A stretch of 64,000 nucleotides of DNA, taken from assembly GCA_030549495.1 (NCBI GenBank), contig JAUIRK010000927.1, positions 62,001 through 126,000 of the forward strand. Reading direction: 5' to 3'. Shown here in pieces: positions 48,801 through 60,800 of the stretch (positions are counted from its first letter, which is position 1; each line of letters starts with the position of its first letter). Origin of the DNA: Nectonema munidae (lineage: Eukaryota; Nematomorpha; Nectonematoida; Nectonematidae). The notes under the pieces are model-generated. The model was not told the origin of the DNA. It worked only from the letters and a program-made list of their open reading frames with translations, and did not search any database. Made by a program: the position numbers and the translations under genes.

Positions 48801-51800
48801 CAATCCTGAACAAACGCTCAAGATGGACTAACCTGGAATCGCCAAAAAAGCAGGTCCAATTTTGAAGCATGTAATTTCCAATATGACAAAGGATCTGAGT
48901 GTAACGGAATCTTTCTCAACGAGAAAAGTCAATTTTACAAGAAATTTTAGAGAATTAATTGAAGAATTATTTTGAATAAATCATAAAATCTCCTACTTTT
49001 TGGAATTGAGTGGTTACTAAATTTTTAGTTTAGCGATTATTTTGAATTTAGCATTACTCTTCTTAAAGTTACAAAGATTTGGATCATATATAGTTTTATA
49101 ATAAGTAACTTCTGCCTACATTTTTCTACTTTTTCATTGAAATCTTTTGTTAATTATTTATCTTAGGTGTTCGTGAGAACTGTGCAATTATGGACTTCGT
49201 TTTAGTGCGGGGGGGGGGGGGGGGGGGGGCTACAATTGTCTCTCGTTTTTTTAGTTTAAGCAGAAATACAATATTTTGTCTGCTTCCCTTTTAGAAATTT
49301 GAAATCATTTTTCAATTTATGCAGAAAGTTTAAAGAAAAAAACGGATAAAAGCATCTTTATTTCTATTTATATATTTTTAAATAAAAAGTCAATATCTTT
49401 GTTCAATCTATAAATTTCACACGTTCAATGCCAATATGCATAACGTAGCTTTTGCACGAACAAAATATGATCATTGAGAAAAAGGGTGAATAATGTTACT
49501 CGTATAAGCTTGAAAAGTTTTTTTTATGGAAGTCATGCCCCTGACACTTCGAATACAGAGAGGAGTGAAATTACTCTCTCTCTCTCTCTTGATAAGTATA
49601 ACTTATTCATTCAAACAAGTACTACCAATTTGCTATTTTTATATCATTCAATGAAGGCATGGTTCATTTTATTCAAACTAGTCAAAATTGTTTATTACTT
49701 CTTTAGTTCCTTGGTGGTAGTTCTTTGACTATGTCACAAGATTCTGAGATGGCGTGCGGAATTTGCAAATTATCATAAATAGCTTGCAGTAAGCGTGTGC
49801 TAAACACCTACTCTACCAAATTAAACAAAAAATGGTACTGCGACTGGACTTTTGCAAAAGTTCGGCCAAGAAGAGCCCATTTTTGTTTCTTTTAACCTTG
49901 AAATAATTCTAATTTTTTTTTATGATTTTTAGACACAACCTTAGAGACAAAATTATAGTATAATTTTTTGTAAGTAAAAATAACTATTTAATATTAATAT
50001 AATTGTATGCAAAGAATTTTTTATCAGAAAAAAGTTTTGGAAAAAAACTGTTTAAAAAATAAAATTTCTATAATTTGAGGATGATGTTCGTATAACTTCT
50101 AAACCTTTGCTTAGCAATTCAAGTAAAGAAGTTGATCAGCTTCAGAATGTCTTGCTTCCAGTCAGCACCACGTGGAGATCTTCTTTGCGCTGACAGGAGA
50201 GTTGATTTATTTGCTAACACAATTATTTTGAAACTTTATATCATGACCTCGATTAAGAAAATGACTAAGCTACAAGATGCAGCAAAAATTGATATGAATG
50301 TTTTTTATTGATGATAATAATCTCAAAGATTTTCTCCTCGACAAAAAAAGTAAATTAAAGTTTTGAAAACTAGTTGTGAGGGAGTTGATTTCTCTATTGC
50401 TCCAGCATTTTACTGATGCTAAAACATCAGACGATATGAACATTATCAAGAAATCAATTTACGGTTTGGTAATACGCGGCAAATTTGAAGAGCTATCCTA
50501 ATCATCAAAAATCTACTGAAACAATACATAAACACTTCACAAGACATTTTCTTCTTTTGCGATAAAATTTTAACACATAAAATTTAATAATGAGAATGTG
50601 TTATGTCATTGTTTTTGTAACAAATACCACATCCAACACAAAGCCAGCAAAATCAATCGAATAGCAACAGCCTTGATCAATTGAAACAATGCATGTCAGA
50701 ACGCATCAAAATATTTTTGAAAGATAGACCCACGTTTCTCCAGTTCAAAAAGAAAAATGCTTTATCTTTGATTTATGAAAATATGTAAATTTATGCAAAT
50801 TTTTTTATACATCAAATTAGCATTTTTCAATCAATATACCATTTTCACATTTCTCTTTTGTTTTTAAAAAGGACAATATGAGTAGTCAGAGATGACATTA
50901 TTGAAACATACGAAATAGAACAACCATTTTGGCAAGTACGACTTAGAACGCAAACTTTTGAATGATATTTTGAACCTTGCAAGATCACGAAGTCCGTTTT
51001 TCACTGTTGTATTTTCATCATTATATGTCTTCTTCAAACGACCAAATAATAAATGCTATACTATGGTAAACGTGGTTGGAATTTTTAGCGAAAATATCTT
51101 AATTGTCTTTTTGCCCCATTTTAAGAGTATTTTTGTTCAAGTTAATGTAAAATGTTAAACTCATATACAGTGAAACTTCGATATCTCGAACATGTGATAT
51201 CTCGAAGTATCGGTTATCTCGAAGTTCTTTTATGGTACGAACTTTTTTCCCTATACATTACATGTAAATAAGTTTGGATATCTCAAACTCTGATATCTTG
51301 AATAACCCGCATATCTCGAAGTATTTTATTGTTACAAGCATCACATTTACTATGCTTATCTCCAACTTTTTACATACGTAAATAATCATTTACAACAAAA
51401 CACAAAATAATAAAAAATAAATGTTCTCTAGCAATATTGCAGCAATACATCAGTGACCCTTTCCCTCTCCCCTCCACCTAATGTTTTCCTAGGGGGCAAA
51501 AACGCATTTTGCTCTTCTCTCCAATTAATTTCAGTGTTTAAAATTTTATTTATGACACAATTGTTGTCATATTTTTTATTCAATAAATTAAGTTTGTAAT
51601 GAAAATCTTAATGAAAGTAATATGTCAACATCATCAAAGCTGCTTAAAGAAGTGATGTAAAACTAGGCATACGATGATCATGGATTTCCATAATTTTTTA
51701 TGCCTTCATCAAATCATCTACCATTTTTTGGACGTTCTGTCTCTCTGAGTCCGACTTACTGACGTTGATTTAAAATAAAATGCACTTTAAAAAGATATCA

Positions 51801-54800
51801 GGATCTGTTTATTTTAGCAGAGTTACTTTAGATCTAACAAGCAGACAAAAAACATACCGGTCGATACTTATTTTTCAAAAAATGGACTTGATAATAGTTT
51901 TTCTTGATATTTTGGATATCTCGAACACCTGGATATCTCGAAGTTTTTGTTTGGCCCCTTCAAATTCGAGATAACGAGGTTTTACTGTACTAAGAAGAAT
52001 GAAATAGTTTCAAGTAATTCAGAGTCAAGTATTTGATTGATGTATATATTTTATTTGCATTCATTTTCGGAGCTAAACAAATAATATCAATTTTTTTCGT
52101 TTTTCTCTTTCTCTAGGTCTTTTTGCTAAATCGTCCAGAGAAGCCGAAGAAAAATGGATCTTGGATTCACTTGAAAGTGAATTGTAAGCCTTTTTTTTAA
52201 ATATATTTTTAATATTTATCGTTACATTCACAAAAGTTTTTGTCTGAAGAATTTTAGCTAGGCATACATTTTTAATCAATTACATAAAATTATCAAAGAA
52301 CTTCTATATCCATGATGCCCAGCTTAATCATCCCAAATTGCGTATATTTTTGAATAGAAAACAAATTTAGTCATGATTGACAATATTTTTTTATTCTTGT
52401 TTTTGATTCGCATATCAGAGAGAAAGATGGAAGTTCTCTCTTCATCTTTCAAACTGAGTGAACTTGAACAAAATTATGTTAGACATCGAAAGAAACTCTT
52501 CTTATCGCAAATTTTAGTGAGACACATTTTGCAATATCCTTTGTATTCTTCGTCAGTCATGCATAGCGTAGGAACTTAACGTTTCTTCAATCAAAAACAT
52601 TCCTCAATGAGTACGTCAAATATGTCACAGGTGGCATTCACACTTGTCAATTTGTTTTGCAGCGTATCCGCGAATCACGTCAACATTTCCAAGCAAAGTG
52701 TATAAGATGCCGAATGAGAGCTTCAAAGTCAAGTGCAACGCGGTCGGCACACCAAGTCCCGGGATGTCATGGTTCTTCGTGCCCTCACTCCCACTCCATG
52801 AAAGAGATAAGCGCCGCAAAGATGGGACAAATGAGAGGGAGATTCTTGTGAGCAAGGATGGCGTGTTGGATATTCGAAATTTTAGTCACTCATCGTCCGG
52901 AGAATACATATGTGTCGCTAAAAATTCTGAAGGAGCTGCTTCCAAAACTCTCTACATCCATACTACAGGTTTTCCATTCTTTTCTCCTTTATCACCTTTT
53001 ACCAGGCTCGTCGATACGGAGAAGCTACACCCCCATTCGATGTTCTCATGATTTGTGCAGAAATATCCAATTTGAAGATGTTGTTTGTGATATACGAAAG
53101 CACATCGAAAAGATTAATAAGAACAAAATGATATGGATATAAGGGATGGGAGTATGTTCGCTCACAATATGTATATAATATATGCTTGCTTCAGTCCATG
53201 ACTTAAAAACTGGATAGCGATGAAGGCTGTAGTATGTAATTGGCTTCCTTGCAGGTCAATCCGTTTTTAATAAAGTAGAGCTTTTAAAAGATTTTTGATT
53301 TATCTACCTTCCCAAGACTTTTGGTTTAAGAATAATATCTAAGATATTATGATTTTTTTACTTCAAGAATAATTTTTTTATGATCGTGTACGAGGGAATT
53401 AAGAAAAAACATTAAAAAAAATAGAAATATAAAATAAAATTGTAGAAGGCTTAAAAATCAAGGTAAGTAAATAAAATTTAAAAATATAAGCCAAAAATTT
53501 ATAAATTATAATTTAAAAAATTTGTGAATTATTATAAAAAAAAAGTAAAAAAAAACCAATTTAACCCTAACCTGACCCTAATAAAATAAGAGGATGCGTC
53601 AAAATCTACAAAAAAATATTATTATTTTATTGGGGTGAGTGATTAAAGAATGTTTCGGTAATCAAAACAAAGCTTATGTGAATATTCTTGTCTTTTTTGT
53701 AAACGTCGTCATAATAAAGATTTTCTGCATGTTGTTTTGTTGAAGGAATTTTCGGATTTCGTGGATCGTGATACTTTTCTTTGAAAGTTTGATCACAATT
53801 ATATTATTCATCGTGAACAAAATTTAGGTTCATTAGAATAGAAGGGAAGATTGCCCTTGTTGTTAGGTATGCAAATGCTGGTCTAAAACTACAAATTAAT
53901 AATATTTCTCATTAAATAAGCAAAAAATCTTATTAAAAATTTTCTTGAACGTAATTTAAGGATAGTATTATTTGTGAAAATTGAGATTTAATGGTGCATG
54001 CTGAAAAGGATTGCTTTAAAAGTTTAAATGATAAACAGTTTAAAAAAAGAAAAAAAAAGTTCAAAATGGCGTCTACAAAATTGACTTACTTTTGATACTC
54101 TTCCATGAATTAGAGAAAAATGTTTTTTTTTAATTCCAAAATGTTCAATGGCACAAAATTTGGGTTTTATATATTAGTTTAGTATTTCATGTATACTACT
54201 AAAAACCCGATATGTTGCTTTTTAATAGGAATATTCTGCTTGCTGTTAGATATCTAACATGCTTGATGTCGTCATCTCGTAGAGATCAAGAAGGCATCTA
54301 CGTCATTTAATAACATATGCTCTATCCGTTATTTTTAAATGACGATTTCTTAACAACCAGCATAATCCAACGATGTAAATATGTAAAGAAGCTTTGTATG
54401 TTAATGAAGGAATTTATGCTCCACAAAAGAGGAGTGCAAAAATGTTTATTTTAAATAATAATAAAAATGAAATAATACATTTTCATTTTCTTTGTCAACT
54501 CTTTAATATTTAAAGGCCAATAATTTTTTTTGTTTGTTTACTTGTGAAATTTTACAAAATGTAGGATACGTACAAAAAATGAACTATTGATAAATAAAAA
54601 GTTGACCTTTGTTGACATATTTATTTTAACTAAAAAAATAAATAAAAAGAATTTAGGTTCACTTTTTACTTGAAAATAAAGCCTTTTTAATTACTTTTGA
54701 AGAAAATTTGATTGATTTATGCGACAGGAACATATGATGCTACTAATGGACACACTGCCATATCTAAACCTACTCTTCTTGTCATATAGTTGTTGATTAA

Positions 54801-57800
54801 AGGATTTTTTCTCATTTCTACAGGTCCTATCACCGTGAATTATCCTCCGAAGAATACTAGCGTTGTTGAAGGCTCTATCGCCAGATTTACTTGTTTTGCT
54901 TCCGGCTTTCCAAATAACATATCCTACATATGGTATAAAGGTATGGCATTTTTTTCATAAAAAGAATACGTAAATCTCATCATGTTTCTCTCGCAAAGTA
55001 CAAAAAAGTAAATTCTATTTGTGAAAAAATTTTTACGCCATGTAAAATCTTCTCCAAAACTTGTTAAGCAGTCCATAACCTATTCAGTGTTCGCGTTCAA
55101 TTCCTATGAATGGCCTAGAATGTTTCTCCTTCAGATATAAAAATAATGCGAGATTTCGTACATTTTCTCAATCTATATATAAATCAAAGTCCGGTTTACC
55201 ATTTATGTTAATTGACATTTATGCATCCCTAATTTCCCACTTTGTCTTGTTCCTCTTTCAGGAGAAACGCCAATTCAACATTTGAAGGATTTGTCTTCGA
55301 GGAGCTACATCTCACACAAAGGCACTCTTACAATCAGCCCTGTTAAAAGAAAAGACAACGCCATCTTTTCTTGTCAGCCATCAAATGGTATTCCGCCACT
55401 TAAACGACATAGCGCTTATCTCAACGTTTTTTGTAAGTCAATTTAAAATTTTTTCCACAATGCACGCAAACATTTTTCTAAAACTCGAGCCAATAAAAGC
55501 TAATATGTCGTTTTTTTCAAATGATTTTCTTTGAAACTTAGTCAAATGTTAATTTTCCTTTCACACAAAATCTGTATACTCATTGTATCCAACTATAAAC
55601 AAAGAAAGTTAGATGTTGGATTCGTACCAAAGACTATATATGGTATCAATGACAGATTTTAGACCACGCACTAATCATGCCTTTATTGATTTTTCAATGT
55701 TTCCATTTACTTCAAATTTGATACTTCCCATAGCTGAAAGACATTCTTCTTGAAAAATCTATGGAAAAGTTAATCCGGTATAAAAGCAATAAGACTTATA
55801 AATGAGGCAAACAAAGGAGTTCAATAAATCTTATAATGAAATCAAATATCAAAGTTATACTATTAAAAGCATAAGTAGATTACTTGCTTAATCATTGAAC
55901 AACAGCATGAAACCAGTATTCCAATCAATTGAAAAAGAAAGTTTTCAAAATTCGTGATTTAAAATTTTGTCGAAGTCATTCGCTCAAAAAATAATTTCTG
56001 AAAGATTCAATTTTCAGAAAGGTATAGTTTCCTCAAAAATTATGATTGAATTAAAATTACCAATTATAGAATTTAAATTTACCGTGACATAATAGGAATC
56101 TAGGTGAATTGCTTCAGTTCAATTTATAAAATGAAGTTTTAATCAGGATATCCAAAATTGAGATAAAAGAAACCCAACTTTATTACGGTAAAATGAACAG
56201 ATGGGATTAAGAAAAAAAAGAACTACTTAAAAAATAAATTATAAACTTAATATATTATTAATTTTACTTAAATATTAAATTATATAATTTAAGTAATTTA
56301 TTTAAGTAATCAACCATCAAAAAAGTAAAACTTTTGAGTAATCGATTTGAAATTTTTACAAGGACCCATAAGCATTATGATTTCCAACAATACATTCAGG
56401 AGTCTAGTGTCCATTTAAAAATGGTAAGAGGAATACTTTAAACTTTTTTGAAACTTGACTATAACTTGTTTCCTCTCCTCACGACCCTTCTTGAAAATAC
56501 GATTTCTTTTTAATTAAAAAAAAAGTTTAAACTATACTTTTTTAAAATATTGTAAATAATAAAAAAAATAAAATTTTTGTACATTAAAATTGTTTTTTCT
56601 CAAATATAATATATTACTGCATAATATATATTTTTTATCCTCTGTTATTAATTCAAGCAATAACAAAAATACGCAATAGAATTGGAAAAAGACAAAATCA
56701 AACTAAGAATATTAGATACACTCAAAGCTTCTTTAACGACCACTTCTATTAAAATGACGACCTGTCCATAACAACTAGTTTTAATTTCCCCCAAAAGTCT
56801 TAAATTGAGCTCCACAAAAACTCTTTTCATCGTTCCTTTGAGTTTTCTCTTAAAACAGGTTAAACTGTATTTATTTTTATATATAATTCGATCTTTTGTT
56901 TGATTGGACGCAATGCTTGATTTCAAAGAATGAAAGGCTACCTGCGTATCCCTAATATTTATGCCTATATGTTATTTTATATTTGAATAGATCCTGCTTC
57001 CAGTGCGAAAACTATTCTGAAGCAGTACCTCCCCCTCTCCCTTCCAGGCGCCATACAATGCAAGATACAGGCGAATCCTGAAACGAGTTTCGTTGTTTGG
57101 TTCAAGGATGGCGCCATTTTTAATTTAGAGGATGAAAGAAGCGGCAAAATATTTTCGAATGGAACCCTTCTATTTTATCGCGTCGTTCACAGCTTCTCCG
57201 GTCGGTATTCATGCACCGCCTACAATTCCTTAGGAACATCTGGACCTTCTCCTCCTATTGAAGTTGTGGTGAGAGGTAAAACTCTTGAAATTTAAAATAC
57301 AATGTTAGTATCATTCAAATGGCACTAGAAAAGAAGCATCACACAATAAATATTTTGTAATACATGCAAATCTCATGTGAAATTTTTTGCTATTGCTTTA
57401 CTTCTAACATTTCATTGATGTTTGGGCTTTGATGTTTGAGTTTTTTATAAGCAGAATGCTACACAACCATTTCCAACTAATCCCATTTCTTTCGACACTT
57501 TTAATATCTTTCATACACGAAAAAATATTTGACACCAAAAACTTCATCATATCCAAAAGCTTCTTCATCCGCCCTGATCTAGAATGTTTTTGTCTAAAGC
57601 ACTTTTATGCAAAGAAAATGGATCTATTGGTTCTTTTGGAATTATCGCTTTAATCCACTTTCGTACAATAGAGATCACGCCTAAAACACATGTGCCAAAT
57701 CGAATGATCTTTAGAACATAGATTTTCTTCGTTTTGAATTATAGCAAATCAGCTTCAGGAATATAATGAAATGAAAATTAACCCCATTTCTTCATCGTTT

Positions 57801-60800
57801 CTGTGCCAAGCTTGATATTAATCATCAAATCATATCATCCCTGTCAAACATACAAGCGGCAGAACGAATCTCGTCCGCTTCAGAATTATAACGGGATTTC
57901 GAAATAAATTTAATAATAAGTGTGAAAGTGATATCAATGGTGTGTGTTTATTTCCTTATCATTGTGAATGCTCATTTCTTGAGTATCATTTGTTATAAGT
58001 GTCAATGATTCAATTTTTAATTAAAAAAATCCTCAAATTATTTATATTATTTTATTTTTTAAAGTATTTAAAAATTTTAATTTGTTTTAAAAAAAATAAA
58101 ATTTTGGATTATATTGGCAAAAGGTCATACCATATGTGTGTTCAGATAAAGATTATTTTCCAAAACTATTTGTATTTTTCAATATGTGTGTGTATGTGGT
58201 TTTGCTAGAAATACTTTGCGAATGAAGTCACTTTTCATTTTATTCTTTAGATCCTCCATTCTTTTCTCTACTTCCAAAAATAAAGTATTATGTGGATAAG
58301 GGCAATTTCATCACAATCCCTTGCCAAGCTCATGGAAAACCCAAACCCAAAATTACTTGGACAAAGGTAAAGTTTTTTTTTCCATTTTTTTGTACGTTTT
58401 TTTCATTGAGAAATCTCAATTGCGACTCTTTCTCGAGCCATGAGAAACGTTTATAAGATTCTAGCTTAGAGGTTTGTGTGAGAATCCCTTTTTAAAATAT
58501 TCAGAGTTCAGAACACCTATCTAATTCTAAATCACTTCACTATTTTTCAAAACAGTGTAGGTTTAAGTAATTTTTTGCATACTTTTTCTCGATTAACTTT
58601 TTTTTAATTCAAGTCTGTGAAAGCATAAAACTAAGTTCGAAAGATCGCGCAATGATCTTCCCATTATCAACTCAATGGGTTTTATTTAATAAAGAAATGC
58701 TCTTAAAATCAACCTGAAGAAAAGTAAATGTTTACGTTTAACGAATTTTTCTGTGAGCAGTACAGAGTTGCTTGTAAAGACGCTTAAGGAGTATGTGGTG
58801 GAGAGAGTTAAATTGCGATATGTCGGTGCATAATAATGCGTGTGAAAATATGGCATGTCATTTACCTAATTCTCTAAATATTTGAACAAGAAATTAATTT
58901 TTTAATATAGAAATAAGATTCTTAACCTGTTGTTTCAAGAAGTCTGTGAGGTTCGGATTTAAAAAACCATTTTATTTTATTTAAAATTATAAATATACTT
59001 TCATATACTTTTTTTTTGATTAAAATATTTTAAAAATATTCAAAAGTATTTTATAATGGATCATTTAAAAAAAACTTTGAGTGGTACTGAATAAAGATTT
59101 AGAACCCCTGATTTAGAGAAATAAAAAAAATTGGTGCAGCCTTTTTTAGTTTTGGCTTTTTAATTTAAGTTTAACAAAAGCTTTAGGTTGAGTTGAAGCA
59201 CTTCAAGTGCATCAAACTTATTAAACACTATAAGGTATTTGAGTTTGTGAGAGAAAAATTGTTAATTGAGAGTAAAGAAATCGATGAGACAAATAAATTC
59301 TGTTATTTGTGTGACATTTTAAATAGTGTGGGCAGTGTAAATAATCTGATGGAGTAGAGAATTTGTTCAGAATGAAAAATATTTAAATGTTTTAAGCTAA
59401 TTAATTATATTAATTTAAAAGTTGACTTTTAAATGAAGTTGAGCTTAAAATCTAGGCTAAGTTATGAAAAAGGTAAGAAAACTTTGCAGTGTTGATCAAG
59501 TAAATATTATTGACGAGCAAAGATTGAGATGGTTTCGGCGCATAAGAGGAAAATTGAGAGTGGACTCCATAAAAAAACTTTTAGAAGAGTATAGTAAAGG
59601 TCAACCCAAAGGTATAGATCAAAATAAGTTCGTGGAAAAGAACATGATAGAGGAAGAGGCTTGAATGTTTGAAAGAAACAAAATTCGGAGAGAATGGAGA
59701 AAAATATATACACTATTTTTACTTATAAATTATTATTATTATCTTTTTTTTCCTTCTAAATTGTCTTTTTCCCATTCTAATGTCTCTTTTATCAATTTTA
59801 ATTTGTCTTTTTTAAGTTCAAAATTTATTTAATTATTTTCAAAAATTATTTTATTGTTTTTTAATAAAATTGAAATGAAAGACAATTATATTGAAATCTA
59901 CCAAATAAATAGCTTCTTGCATCATTGCCATAAAGCAGGCTTTATGGACCAGTGGTGCATGCACCACTTCCGGTGCGAGAACTCTTTCCGATTTGTGCGA
60001 GAAGGTATTTTCAAAAAACCAAAATTTTGAATTTTATAAAAATTTTGATCAAAAATTTTTTTTAAATATTTTTTTCATGAACTTTTTTGGGAATTTTTGT
60101 TGGAGTGGTGCGAGGGAAAATAATTTTTTTTAATGGTGCGAGCTGAAAAAAGCTTAAGAAACACTGCCATAAAGGAAGAAGTTAGCTATTTCTTCGCAAC
60201 TGTTTTTTTTTTTAAATTAAAAAAAATACGGCTTTGGTTAAGCCCTTTTCTTTCCCAAATAACCATTTGATCTTAATCTAAATAAAATGACTATTCTAAA
60301 AAAAATTTGTATTATAATCATACGGGTGTTTTTTAGCTTCTGAAATTTCTCATTGCGTATTATATCTCTACATATGGGATTTTTCTTTAGCCTGTCTGAA
60401 AATGGGGAAATAATTTTGTTCATTCGCCATGCTGACAAAATCGATGGAATTGTTTATGTTGTAACATTTTAATTTTGAAATTTCATTACTTTAAAATGAA
60501 CTAACTTCAATTTTCGCATTTTAGAGTGTATAACAAAAGCTTTTTTTGTCAAATATTATAAGTTTAAACAATTGGAAGTTTGTTATACATGGATATTGAT
60601 TGGATAGTATTGGGCTTGAAATATAACCAAATATCAAAATTCAATAGAAATACAATCTTACTCAATGTCTACTGCGTTACTTAATTAATATAAATTATTT
60701 GGGCCCATGTTAAAATTACAAAACCAAATTATTTTCACAAAAATATTGCAGTTACACTCTAATTATTTTGTATGTATTTAAAATTTATGATTTTTTTACT

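Larger units (their letters stand above)
42836..52116 (+). other. tutl intron (~9.3 kb) crowded with mobile elements
   Basis: Lies between the Ig1 exon and the 67-base exon that finishes Ig1. It contains the decayed multi-copy gene relic, the intact Mutator-like element (antisense), a hAT remnant, a G21 tract (49209-49229) and a pogo-type MITE. From 48870 to 51160 I see only short chance frames. Confidence 0.75.

Noticed and set aside
50080-50560. Weak coding-like stretch near SSKEVDQLQNVLLPVS
   Set aside because: Too many stops and no family recognised.
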